Below are positions 17,634-25,992 of a stretch of DNA of 64,000 nt, piece after piece; the stretch's first letter is position 1, and every line of letters starts with the position of its first letter. A program made the translations under genes and the position numbers. Source of the stretch: LLD-282 sp964395835 (lineage in GTDB: Bacteria > Pseudomonadota > Gammaproteobacteria > Berkiellales > Berkiellaceae); the NCBI GenBank assembly GCA_964395835.1, contig CAYNBJ010000001.1, positions 62,001 to 126,000 of the forward strand, given 5' to 3'. Under the pieces are notes generated by a model. It had not been told where the DNA came from. It made no database searches and worked only from the letters and a program-made list of their open reading frames with translations.

Positions 17634-18365
17634 ATGCATCCTTTGGTCAATTACGCTATTAAAGTTCTAAGAAAACACAGCAAAAAATGGATCACCTTTT
17701 TTGATAATGAATGTTGCGATCCGATTTACAGCCCTGATGAGTTAAAAAAACTGTATCAGAATCATGCGAGTGCTATTTTTGAAAAAATCCGCTCAGATAT
17801 GCTGTATGGCGATCAAGAATCCGATGTCTTTTTTGATTGTTCTTTCTTTAAAAATAGCTTTTCTCTGAAAGACGCTTCAAAATACTGGTATTTTTCAGAA
17901 CTCGATGGAATAGAGAATTTTCTTTCTGGTGTCGGAATTTTTAAACTCTCTATGTCTTATATTGAAAATGATTCCGTCAAAGCTACCATTTTTTTCGACC
18001 TTATAGGCGATGATATTGTTTGTGCGCTAGAAGGTTACGGTGCGCAGAAAAATGAAAAACGCTTAAGATGCGAGCCCAAAACACACTCATCCCTATTCTG
18101 CACAAACTCAGAGAAAGCCGTATCTTTATTTGCTCCCCATCATCTACATCCTCGCATTTTAGGATCAATAGATAGCGAAATTGGACTCATCTTAGAAGGT
18201 AAAGTGGCTTTTGGGCTATATAAAAACCTAGAACTTTTTGCAGCTCAGCGACTGTTGCTAAAAGAATCTTTATGCTCATGCTTTGAGATCACTCTTGAAG
18301 ACAAAAAACACTTTTTAATAGGCCACAAAACAATTATCGGTAAAATCGCAGAAGTGTTGAGATAA
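17634..18365 (+). CDS. suhB: SuhB/inositol-monophosphatase-like protein lacking the catalytic metal ligands
   Basis: 243 residues. The segment YWYFSELDGIENFLSGVG aligns with the family motif W-I-D-P-L-D-G-T-x-N-F, and HPRILGSIDSEIGLILEGKVAFG with the later RR.GSAALDLAYVA.G..DG motif. However the metal ligands are gone: no Glu-Glu precedes the LDG motif, the first Asp of DPLD is Ser, and the C-terminal WD is replaced. It is therefore probably not a phosphatase. E. coli SuhB also acts without catalysis in rRNA transcription antitermination, and suhB lies beside trmJ in E. coli, which fits the position here. Assignment is by motif and context. Confidence 0.65.
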   Translation: MHPLVNYAIKVLRKHSKKWITFFDNECCDPIYSPDELKKLYQNHASAIFEKIRSDMLYGDQESDVFFDCSFFKNSFSLKDASKYWYFSELDGIENFLSGVGIFKLSMSYIENDSVKATIFFDLIGDDIVCALEGYGAQKNEKRLRCEPKTHSSLFCTNSEKAVSLFAPHHLHPRILGSIDSEIGLILEGKVAFGLYKNLELFAAQRLLLKESLCSCFEITLEDKKHFLIGHKTIIGKIAEVLR

Positions 18366-18375
18366 AACACCCTCT

Positions 18376-19305
18376 TCAAATCGAAACAGTTTTGATATGA
18401 AATAATCGCACACCATCTTGATCTTGGGGAAGCAATAGAAACCCATTCCCCAAGCCTAGAACGCAATCTCCTTGACCAGGGCCTGAAATTTTCCCCCCTA
18501 AAAACTCATGACTGCTATCAATCAGCTCAATCAAAGAATCCATCAACTCTGAACTCATTGCTAATTTTTTCTGCAAAATATAGCTCTCTGTCATCAGCTC
18601 ACCCAAACGATGCAAATTTTCCCTAGAGAGCGCAGACATCGCTTGCGATGTAATATTTTGCATAGATTGCAATATTTTTGATATTTCAATCGGCTTGTGA
18701 TTCATCAGAGCATCGATTCTTTCTTTTCCCAAGAGATATGAGCCCCGTGAACCGGTATAAATCGCTACTAGATCCATAGAACATCGATATTTTACAAGGT
18801 CTCCGTCATGCAAACCGTAAGCAATTGTACATCCATAAAAAGAAGAGAGGAATGATGCGATTTCTAAATTATGTGAAATATTTTGAGAAATCAAAAAAAG
18901 CTTTTCCAAAATCCGCTCTTCCGAAGAAACACCTGCGCTCTGAGCAAGGGCTTTTAGCAAAGCAACAATCAATGCAGTTGAGCTTCCAATACCTACAAAA
19001 CTATCTATTGTTGATAAGACTTTAATTGTCATACCATGCTTTAAATATTCGGGACAACAAGAAAACAGTGGTACCAACCAAGAACGAAATTTATTTGATT
19101 CTTGCCAATTAGATAAAGAGAGTTGTTCCTGACCAAAAACAGAATCTATAAAAATCATATCATCGTCTCTCAGCGTTAAATTAATCGTCACCGATTGATC
19201 AATCGCACAAGCAATAGCATATCCTTTTTGATAATGAAACGCATATTCTCCAAAAAGCATCATACTCGCGTATGCGCGATGCCTAAAAGTTTCTGACGTT
19301 GACAT
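18376..19305 (-). CDS. GHMP-family kinase, probably mevalonate or phosphomevalonate kinase
   Basis: 309 residues. N-terminal LFGEYAFHYQKGYAIACAID matches the GHMP kinase motif 1, FVGIGSSTALIVALLKAL is the ATP-binding glycine/serine loop (usual P.GLGSSAA), and GGKISGPGQGDCVLGLG is motif 3 (usual GAK.TGAGGGGC). Mevalonate-pathway kinases of this fold are found in Legionella and Coxiella, which make isoprenoids by that route. The Asp in the GDC of motif 3 leans toward phosphomevalonate kinase, but I cannot decide between the two. No other pathway gene lies in the window; the gene stands alone, tail to tail with the SuhB-like gene. Confidence 0.75.
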   Translation of the reverse strand: MSTSETFRHRAYASMMLFGEYAFHYQKGYAIACAIDQSVTINLTLRDDDMIFIDSVFGQEQLSLSNWQESNKFRSWLVPLFSCCPEYLKHGMTIKVLSTIDSFVGIGSSTALIVALLKALAQSAGVSSEERILEKLFLISQNISHNLEIASFLSSFYGCTIAYGLHDGDLVKYRCSMDLVAIYTGSRGSYLLGKERIDALMNHKPIEISKILQSMQNITSQAMSALSRENLHRLGELMTESYILQKKLAMSSELMDSLIELIDSSHEFLGGKISGPGQGDCVLGLGNGFLLLPQDQDGVRLFHIKTVSI

Positions 19306-19366
19306 GAGTTACTCCTTAATATTTGCAAGTTTCTGAGATCGGACTAGTCAATCAATAAGCAGCTTA

Positions 19367-20680
19367 TTAATCTCTTTTCTTTTTCGAGGTCTGTGTAACC
19401 GTCGCAGTGTTATAAAACAAACTACATGCTCCGTTCATGCATGATTGCAATGCCGCCATTAAGCGCTTTTCCTGTGGATTGACTTTTACATATCCATCAT
19501 GCGCTTGTACCACGGAATCCAGTGTGTTTTTATCAAAATTTGTGCGAACCTCAATTTGTGCATGGCCTCTAGGTGAGACGAGTTTAGCAGAAATGGAATT
19601 CGCTAAAGGATCGGGGTTTTTGGACAGCAACAATCGCATTTCTTGAATTTCTGCCGATGTAAACGAAATATCTTTATAATCCATTTTGTCTGGATCAATC
19701 GATTTAATCTTCGGTTTATCAGTTGCTGACATTACGTTTTGTAAAAGTTTTATTTCATCTGCATTCAACTGAGATAATGCACAAGAAGTATCCGCTTTTA
19801 AACTCTCAGCCACTTCAGGTCGCTTATAAAAATCAGCCCTTGCATTCGCAATAGATTTACCATCTACTAAGTCACAAATCTCGCTCCCCAGAGCCTTCCT
19901 AGCCTCTTCAACATAAGAGGTGCCTTCTTTCTTATCAATCTGTTCTAAAGCAGCCAGCTCTTTTTGAATGGCACGAATTTGCTTAGAGAGTGCAGATTCT
20001 TGAGATCGTGTATAGGCATTATTTTGATTTTGCAAAAAAATCAATAACATGGCGAGCTTTTCCAGTGCTTCTATAATAAATTCACCTTTTTGGTTAAAAA
20101 AAGATGCAAAAGAAGATATGCTCACTAAATCAACGCGCTGCCCCTCAATCACCACTTTAGAAGGCTTCTCGCTGATAGATAAAGTCAAACTTTCTCTACT
20201 CTCTGATAGCGAATCTATGCTTGCAGAACTTTGTCTTGCCTTAGGGTCTGGAGACAAACTCTGACTGCTTGAGACAGAAGTGCGATTGGTGTTTGAAGAA
20301 ACGCCAGAATGCGTATGCGATTTTTCCTTCTCTTTACGATATTCAGTCAAATCTTTCAACCCATTAGAAAGAGTCAGAAGCATTTTTTCATAATATAAAT
20401 CTTTGCTGGTCTGAACGGTATAAAGAGAATCTTTATACGTGACTTGAACTGTTTTTCTTTTTTTCAAACGATCTAAATCGAGTAAAACATCATCAGAAAC
20501 AGGTAAACAACTTAAGGGAGGGTACTTTTGAGTTGAAACGGGTGGCGTCTTCAAAGGTGATGAAGAAGCGCTAGAGATCGGGTTTTGATCAATTGCTGTT
20601 GACGTAGAAATTTGACCAACATTTGGATCAGGATTCTGCGTTGTTACTGTTGGTTCAGTTGCTGGTACAGGACTAGTCAT
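19367..20680 (-). CDS. Ser/Thr-rich coiled-coil protein of unknown function, last gene of the dot/icm run
   Basis: 437 residues with a strong ribosome binding site (AAAGGAG, 7 bases upstream). The first 60 residues are rich in Thr, Ser, Pro and Asn, as is a second patch at about 115-165; both should be disordered. Residues about 180-260 are helical with heptad-like Leu/Ala/Glu spacing. No hydrophobic segment or known motif is visible. It lies 13 bases after another unknown gene and, through it, downstream of dotO, so it is probably co-transcribed with secretion genes. A substrate or chaperone role is a guess. Confidence 0.65.
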   Translation of the reverse strand: MTSPVPATEPTVTTQNPDPNVGQISTSTAIDQNPISSASSSPLKTPPVSTQKYPPLSCLPVSDDVLLDLDRLKKRKTVQVTYKDSLYTVQTSKDLYYEKMLLTLSNGLKDLTEYRKEKEKSHTHSGVSSNTNRTSVSSSQSLSPDPKARQSSASIDSLSESRESLTLSISEKPSKVVIEGQRVDLVSISSFASFFNQKGEFIIEALEKLAMLLIFLQNQNNAYTRSQESALSKQIRAIQKELAALEQIDKKEGTSYVEEARKALGSEICDLVDGKSIANARADFYKRPEVAESLKADTSCALSQLNADEIKLLQNVMSATDKPKIKSIDPDKMDYKDISFTSAEIQEMRLLLSKNPDPLANSISAKLVSPRGHAQIEVRTNFDKNTLDSVVQAHDGYVKVNPQEKRLMAALQSCMNGACSLFYNTATVTQTSKKKRD

Positions 20681-20692
20681 AAAAATTCTCCT

Positions 20693-21229
20693 TTAAGCCG
20701 CACTAGAACTATCGGGATAGAAATTGTTTTCTCGATGGTAAAGCGGCAAATTGAGAAAATGCATCATCATTGTATCTGTCACAGGAAGACGAAAATTAAT
20801 CCATGGAATATAAGAAATATAGGCAAGAGCGCGTAATGCAATTCCTCTCGAACTCAAGGAGCGCCCTAAGAGATCGGGTTTATCCAGATAAAGCTCATTA
20901 AAATAGCTGATAAAAAAAGCATTCGACGCGGTCAGATCAATTTCTGGATGCTCTATTATCCAATCACAATAAACACGTTTACGATCAGATATAGAAAGTG
21001 CATACACAATAGGTATTAGAAATGATAAATTGTTTTCTATTGCTGCAATCACTAAAAGATACCCTAAGTACCCTTCATGCACATATTTTTGAATGAGCTC
21101 CGTAGGTCGCATTTGTTCATGGATAATCTGGGTATACTTTTCTATAAGCTGAGGAGTTTTACAAACAGATTCAAAATGTTCCTTATAATTTAATGGAACC
21201 CCGTAATATTCGAGTTCATAGTTTGCCAT
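20693..21229 (-). CDS. Unknown 178-residue protein encoded after dotO
   Basis: A mostly helical protein with many Tyr, Leu and Ile and no clear signal peptide. A moderately hydrophobic stretch (about residues 56-82, YLLVIAAIENNLSFLIPIVYAL) is not long enough to call a membrane anchor with confidence. I compared it by eye with remembered IcmQ, IcmW, IcmV and DotK and saw no match. It lies 61 bases downstream of dotO and 13 upstream of the Ser/Thr-rich gene, so it may be a lineage-specific part of the secretion system. Confidence 0.65.
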   Translation of the reverse strand: MANYELEYYGVPLNYKEHFESVCKTPQLIEKYTQIIHEQMRPTELIQKYVHEGYLGYLLVIAAIENNLSFLIPIVYALSISDRKRVYCDWIIEHPEIDLTASNAFFISYFNELYLDKPDLLGRSLSSRGIALRALAYISYIPWINFRLPVTDTMMMHFLNLPLYHRENNFYPDSSSAA

Positions 21230-21290
21230 AATATATTCTTATCAAGAAAAACCTCTCTGTAGAGTAATATCGACAAAGAGGCATATAAAC

Positions 21291-24200
21291 TTAAGAATTA
21301 TTTTGAGCAAATAGTAAAATTTCTTTTACCATTTCATCAAGAATGGAGCCTTTTTCTTTTTCTGGATCTTGCAAAAGTCCTGAAGTACCAGAAGTGCCTT
21401 TACGCTGCTCTAAACGGGTTGCAACAAAACTTGCTGCGCTTCCTCCAGGATATAGCTTAGCAAGAATACGTCTAGCTTTTTCAGGTCCAATTTTTTTATA
21501 TAGCTCATTTCTAATAAATGCATCTTCAGCTGTTGTATTAAAAGCCCAAAGCTCAATCGGACCTAATGTTAATGTGTATAACTGAGTATATATACCACTT
21601 TTTGTTGCAAATTGAGCCAAGAAAGTTGCACCCCCAGCTCTTGGTCCATGAACACGAGTGCTCAAGGCAATTTCGTCAGTTTTAGAAAGACCAAATGTTT
21701 TAACAGATTTTTCAATCGCTGTTTTAGGACCAGCATCCAATATAAAGACGGAAGTACCAAATTCCACCATCACCGGATCAAAATCTTCTAAAGCCTGTGA
21801 AAGAAGACAAACTTGAACCTTCCATTTTCTACCTTCTCTCATATCCATTAAAACTTGATTCCGCACCGCTAACGCTTTTGAAGTACGGTGAAATTCATCA
21901 AACACAATTCGCTTAGCATCTTCTCGAATTTCTTTAATACGCTCTCCATGAAATCCGTGATAAGCAACTGGAATGTCGTTCAGATTATCTTGAGAAAGAT
22001 AGTAGTCTTTCGCTAAAATAAAACGCGCTAACATATACATGATCGCTGTTTGGCGATCTGCTGTCTCTCCGCCGCTCTTTGCCACTTCATCAAGATCTAA
22101 AGAAATCACACGACCTTCTCCGAGATCAAAAGCAGTAACTCGCGATAAAATAGGATATTCTCTCACAGCAGCAGAGACCATGCGCCCAAAAGCAGAAACC
22201 AGTGTTTCTCCTGTAGGAGCTTTCATTGTTCCATATAGATCTGAGACCGTTGTGGTTCTGGAAATTTGCACTGAATCTGCGAGCAAAGGGACTGCTTGTC
22301 TTTGTGCTAAATACGCTAATCGAATTTGACCACTATGAAAGAGTGCATCCGTGACTTCCCACCAAGAGGTTTTTTCATCAGTTTTGAAATCATCAATTTT
22401 AGATAACCCCTGATCAATTTCTAAATCAATTCCAAGGGAATACAAAGTGGGCTCATATCGATCGGACTTTTGCTTATACAACTCATCAACGATTAAACCA
22501 CACATATCTGAAATACCATCATAAGGCTTAGTCATCCCAACGGGTGTACAGAGTAAGGAGAGAAAATTCACAATAAATCCACGCTCTTGCGGTGTTGGAA
22601 AGCGTGCACCCAGCTGCGTGTCAAATGGATTAATAGAAAAATCCGGTGTCATTCTCATTCGATGATACGCTACAAAATGCTTTTTATGTGCAGGCAAAGC
22701 CTCTTTTAAAAGAGAGATCAAACCACTACTTGATGGCCCAATATCAACAACTGCTATTCGAGGTAAGCGAATAATACCTGGCTGTAGACAAAGCCCCAAA
22801 TTTAAAGCATTTGATAAAACAGATTTACCCGATCCTGGTCTGGCATAAATCAGATCAATCCATGTTGTTTGTTGAGGTGATCCAGGCTGATAGAGCAAGG
22901 GCTTTCCATCTGGGCTTCTAAAAACAATAGACCCGTATGTCCATGTTGAAGTTGGACGAGTGACTGGTAACATACTACAGGCTTCCATCAAAGGAGTCGC
23001 GGTCGGTTCGGCCACATGATTTTTCGAGAGCCCTAAACAAGTAGACATGAACGAAGCAAAACTATCCCCTGAAAATTCTGAAATATCACAATATCCCCAC
23101 GCCTGGACAGCCTTGATCACTTCTGCCATACGCCCACGCAGTAATTTTGGTTCTGATTCTGGAGCCCATGTTGTAAATCCGACACGAAACGCAATGACAG
23201 CTTCGTCCGAAGAAATTTCTAGTTTTTTTAGCATCTTAATAGAGTCTGCTATCAAGCTATTATAAGCACCTGCAAAAGATAAAATACCCGAGATGGCTTC
23301 TTTAGTTGCTAAAGATTTTGTGCCTCCACTTTTCAGTTGATAAGAAATTCTCCAAGGCACATGAGTTGCCTGTAATCGCGCAAACAGCTCTTGGAATGGC
23401 TTAAGGTCTTTCGGGAATATATCAATTGTTGCAGTAGAATAGATCAGATCTCCAACTCGCACCGTACGCAAATCAATAATTTCTGCATCTCGTGGAAAAA
23501 GCTGCTCTGATAAAGGCGGATAAAATATACTAGAAATATCATCATTAATATTCATCCGCATAGTTAAAGCATCGCCTGGTAAAAAGGCTTGCCAATCTGA
23601 AGATGTCGCTAAATAATCGACACTTGCACGCATTCTATTTAAAGATTCGTAGACATCAAGAAGCTGACAGTGCAAACCAGCAATTGCAATTTCATTCAAA
23701 ACTGTGTTTGTAAAAGCATGATGTGCCTCTCTCATTTGAGGAATTGTAACTATCATATTTTGACTATAGGGCATAGCGGGATATTTGACGCTTGAAAGTG
23801 CTGCCTTTTTTTCTTCATGTGCTATCTTCGCTTGCTCTCTGCTCATCACCTCTGGTAATGTCCATATGACTAAGTAACACTGCTCAAAATGACACACTTC
23901 TTGCAACAATGTCTGCCTCTCTTCAAAAAGATCGTCGAGTTGCAGCTCTAAGCGTTCTGCGGTATTTTTAGAAGGTTTTAAAATACCTTGCATTTGAGAT
24001 CCAGAGCGATCTTGATCATACTCAAAATAGATTTGAATATTATATCCCGGTTGTGTCAGACCACTTTTCAAAGCGCCATGCACATGCTCTAAGATTTTAT
24101 GATATTCTTCTGGCCCAACAAGTTTTGTAGAGCCATTCACTCGAATGACTGAAACCAAAGCACCATCTGTTCCAACTAAAGCATATCTCGACTCTGCTGT

Positions 24201-24299
24201 TTCTAAATCACAGTAGGATTTGACTGTTTGTCCTAAAGATTGATTGAGCCATCCAATAAAAGAATCAATTGCGCCGAAAAAACCTGTTGTTGTTCGCAT
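21291..24299 (-). CDS. dotO: Dot/Icm inner-membrane-associated ATPase DotO (IcmB)
   Basis: 1002 residues, matching the roughly 1000 of Legionella DotO, the VirB4-type ATPase of the type IVB system. Walker A ARPGSGKSVLSNALN lies at about residues 485-499; a Walker B-like RIVFDEFHRTSK follows near 795 and a QVCLLSQALEDF motif near 825. The N-terminal half is the domain typical of VirB4-like proteins. DotO forms hexamers at the cytoplasmic base of the machine and, with DotB, energises assembly and secretion. It ends the recognisable dot/icm run. Confidence 0.95.
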   Translation of the reverse strand: MRTTTGFFGAIDSFIGWLNQSLGQTVKSYCDLETAESRYALVGTDGALVSVIRVNGSTKLVGPEEYHKILEHVHGALKSGLTQPGYNIQIYFEYDQDRSGSQMQGILKPSKNTAERLELQLDDLFEERQTLLQEVCHFEQCYLVIWTLPEVMSREQAKIAHEEKKAALSSVKYPAMPYSQNMIVTIPQMREAHHAFTNTVLNEIAIAGLHCQLLDVYESLNRMRASVDYLATSSDWQAFLPGDALTMRMNINDDISSIFYPPLSEQLFPRDAEIIDLRTVRVGDLIYSTATIDIFPKDLKPFQELFARLQATHVPWRISYQLKSGGTKSLATKEAISGILSFAGAYNSLIADSIKMLKKLEISSDEAVIAFRVGFTTWAPESEPKLLRGRMAEVIKAVQAWGYCDISEFSGDSFASFMSTCLGLSKNHVAEPTATPLMEACSMLPVTRPTSTWTYGSIVFRSPDGKPLLYQPGSPQQTTWIDLIYARPGSGKSVLSNALNLGLCLQPGIIRLPRIAVVDIGPSSSGLISLLKEALPAHKKHFVAYHRMRMTPDFSINPFDTQLGARFPTPQERGFIVNFLSLLCTPVGMTKPYDGISDMCGLIVDELYKQKSDRYEPTLYSLGIDLEIDQGLSKIDDFKTDEKTSWWEVTDALFHSGQIRLAYLAQRQAVPLLADSVQISRTTTVSDLYGTMKAPTGETLVSAFGRMVSAAVREYPILSRVTAFDLGEGRVISLDLDEVAKSGGETADRQTAIMYMLARFILAKDYYLSQDNLNDIPVAYHGFHGERIKEIREDAKRIVFDEFHRTSKALAVRNQVLMDMREGRKWKVQVCLLSQALEDFDPVMVEFGTSVFILDAGPKTAIEKSVKTFGLSKTDEIALSTRVHGPRAGGATFLAQFATKSGIYTQLYTLTLGPIELWAFNTTAEDAFIRNELYKKIGPEKARRILAKLYPGGSAASFVATRLEQRKGTSGTSGLLQDPEKEKGSILDEMVKEILLFAQNNS

Positions 24300-24328
24300 A
24301 ATCTTATCCTTGATAAAAAATATATTTC

Positions 24329-24724
24329 TTAAGTGTTTTTGGTTGAAGTGCCATCCATAAGCGTATTCTCATAATACAAACTCATTCCAGTCAAAGAATC
24401 TGCCGAATCAAAAAAAGAATAATATAAATAAGAGGTGGTTGAAGGAAGATAGATCAGAAAAACACCCATAATAATAAAAATAGGCCCTGCCATAAACGGC
24501 ACACTGTTTGGCATTTCTTTATTCTGTTTGATTTTGAGAACTCCGCTGATAATAAAAACCGTCCCCATAATATATGCGAATCCGGTGAGCAAGGTCGTGT
24601 ATGGCGGTAGCTGCTTTGTCAAATTGACGGCAAGATCGCCGACCGTTAAAGATGACGAAGCATATGCAGCACTAAAACACAACCACCCGAAGATCAGATG
24701 TATCCCAAATTGAAGGTATCGCAT
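24329..24724 (-). CDS. dotP: DotP/IcmD-like inner-membrane protein (second copy)
   Basis: 131 residues. A signal sequence or first membrane segment (residues 5-22, ending AYASS) precedes two hydrophobic segments (about 44-62 and 77-96) separated by a short polar loop, KIKQNKEMPNS. This is the layout of the IcmD/DotP family, and the position just upstream of dotO agrees with Legionella icmD-icmJ-icmB order apart from icmJ being moved upstream. It is a paralog of the next gene upstream; which of the two is the functional counterpart of DotP is not decided by sequence. The core hydrophobic pattern is GT.FIISGVLKIKQ. Confidence 0.8.
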   Translation of the reverse strand: MRYLQFGIHLIFGWLCFSAAYASSSLTVGDLAVNLTKQLPPYTTLLTGFAYIMGTVFIISGVLKIKQNKEMPNSVPFMAGPIFIIMGVFLIYLPSTTSYLYYSFFDSADSLTGMSLYYENTLMDGTSTKNT

Positions 24725-24753
24725 GATTTCACTGATAGAGAATTTCTTTTTAT

Positions 24754-24782
24754 AGTATAACAGCGATCTGAAATATCGCCCT
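24754..24782 (-). promoter_or_regulatory. Probable extended -10 promoter upstream of dotP-like copy 2 and dotO
   Basis: On the minus strand TGTTATACT ends with a -10 hexamer (TATACT, 24754-24759 in plus coordinates) preceded by the extended TGn element. It lies immediately after the terminator at 24783-24813, so it would restart transcription for the second dotP-like gene and dotO. Confidence 0.45.
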
Positions 24783-24813
24783 AAAAAAAAAGCCCGATTT
24801 TTCGGGCTTTTTT
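24783..24813. terminator. Bidirectional intrinsic terminator between the two dotP-like genes
   Basis: GCCCGA (24792-24797) and TCGGGC (24102+700, i.e. 24802-24807) pair across a TTTT loop, with nine A before and six T after, so on either strand a GC-rich hairpin is followed by a U run. It is the clearest intrinsic terminator in the window and splits the dot/icm run. Confidence 0.85.
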
Positions 24814-24838
24814 AGGACTATCAAAATTCGAGAACAAA

Positions 24839-25210
24839 TTATGCAAGCAAATTTGTTGTCCCTGCAATCCCTGCTGATGTTCCATCTGCGAAAATAGATC
24901 CACCTGCGGTTCCTAAGAAAGTTGGGAGATAAACAAGTAGCAAGCCAACTACGCAAAGTGTCGCACCTGTGCCTAATGGATTTTGCTGTGGGTTATCTTT
25001 CCAAGCCTTAATCTTCATAATGCCCGCGATGAAAATTATAGAACCGAGAAGAGTAGCTCCACCTGTGACCATAGACATAATGGCAGAAAATTGCTTTTGC
25101 AATTGTCCAGCCATAGCTCCGATTCCAGTGCTACTTGAACTGCTCGCAAAAGTGAAAGAAGAAGCCATAGCGGCCATAGCTGTAACGAGGCGTTTTGTTA
25201 AGATACTCAT
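24839..25210 (-). CDS. dotP: DotP/IcmD-like small membrane protein (first copy, likely highly expressed)
   Basis: 123 residues. A cleavable signal peptide (AMAAMASSFTFAS) is followed by two hydrophobic helices (about 46-66 and 80-100) with the loop KIKAWKDNPQQNPLG, and a Gly/Ser/Ala-rich C-terminus. The pattern GSIIFIAGIMKIKAW matches the neighbouring paralog. It has its own strong ribosome binding site (AAAAGGAG), an extended -10 promoter upstream and a strong terminator directly downstream, so it looks like a monocistronic, abundant component. The pilin-like, two-helix layout recalls small major subunits of type IV systems; that comparison is inference. Confidence 0.8.
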   Translation of the reverse strand: MSILTKRLVTAMAAMASSFTFASSSSSTGIGAMAGQLQKQFSAIMSMVTGGATLLGSIIFIAGIMKIKAWKDNPQQNPLGTGATLCVVGLLLVYLPTFLGTAGGSIFADGTSAGIAGTTNLLA

Positions 25211-25290
25211 AATTGAAACTCCTTTTATTTGTGAAAGAAACGAAACAGCGATTGCAATCTCGATCCCTTAATATTCCAATACACACTTAC

Positions 25291-25299
25291 ATTATAACA
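25291..25299 (-). promoter_or_regulatory. Extended -10 promoter of dotP-like copy 1
   Basis: On the minus strand the sequence reads TGTTATAAT: a perfect -10 hexamer (25291-25296) with the extended TGn. No good -35 is visible at 17 bases, as often with extended -10 promoters. It lies about 80 bases upstream of the start codon and its AAAAGGAG site. Confidence 0.55.
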
Positions 25300-25367
25300 T
25301 GTTCCACGATTTTGTGTTTTTTAACGCACGATTGAAGCGATTTTTTTTTCAAAAAATCAAATAATTC

Positions 25368-25988
25368 TTAACTTTCAATAAAATAAACATTCGAATATTC
25401 TTCAGCATTATTTTTTAAAATATTTTTTTCTGGCACATATCTGAGAAATTTGAAAATAGGATGAGTCATTTTTTTAGGGTTCAAAAAAATATCTAACAAA
25501 CCCTGTGCGAAAATTTCAACTTTATGGCTATTTTTTCCCAATATTTTCTCCATATAATCTTTACGCTCATCCAAAGTTGTAAAAAGCTCATTCAATTTCG
25601 TTTGATACATACTATGTTTATACAAAATTGCAACAGATGCACGCAGCAAATGATTTAATTGTATCTGTGATAACTCAGGCAAATAAATAATCGTCCCTTG
25701 AAAATTTGGATCTTGTCCGTATCCGTCCACAAATAAAAGAGGGATGCACAGCGAACAACCAGGCACAATATTTTCACGGCTTCTATCCTGATAATCATGA
25801 TTTTTATTTACAAGCTCGAGAGAAGAAGACTGATATCCACAATAAGCGCACTTATTCGAATGATCAGCTAAAACAAGATCTTTAATTCTTTGGTAATTTA
25901 GTGATTTTTTTCTATTTTCAAATTTTTTCCAATTCCCTGGCTTTACATGAAACGCAAGAGGAAGCAGTTCTCCCATATCAAGACCCAT
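25368..25988 (-). CDS. dotN: Dot/Icm coupling-complex protein DotN (IcmJ)
   Basis: 206 residues, the same length as Legionella IcmJ. It has the zinc-binding pattern of the family: CAYC at about residues 47-50 and CSLC near 78-81, within an HNH-like context (DHSNKCAYCGYQSS and IVPGCSLC). In Legionella DotN binds DotL as part of the type IV coupling complex with DotM, IcmS and IcmW. It starts a few bases after the dotE stop, so translation is probably coupled. DotL, DotM and IcmS are encoded elsewhere in the same locus on the other strand. Confidence 0.92.
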   Translation of the reverse strand: MGLDMGELLPLAFHVKPGNWKKFENRKKSLNYQRIKDLVLADHSNKCAYCGYQSSSLELVNKNHDYQDRSRENIVPGCSLCIPLLFVDGYGQDPNFQGTIIYLPELSQIQLNHLLRASVAILYKHSMYQTKLNELFTTLDERKDYMEKILGKNSHKVEIFAQGLLDIFLNPKKMTHPIFKFLRYVPEKNILKNNAEEYSNVYFIES

Positions 25989-25992
25989 CCTT

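Noticed and set aside
24969..25271. 100-residue plus-strand frame
   Set aside because: Lies wholly antisense to the dotP-like gene and its promoter; no ribosome site or family match.
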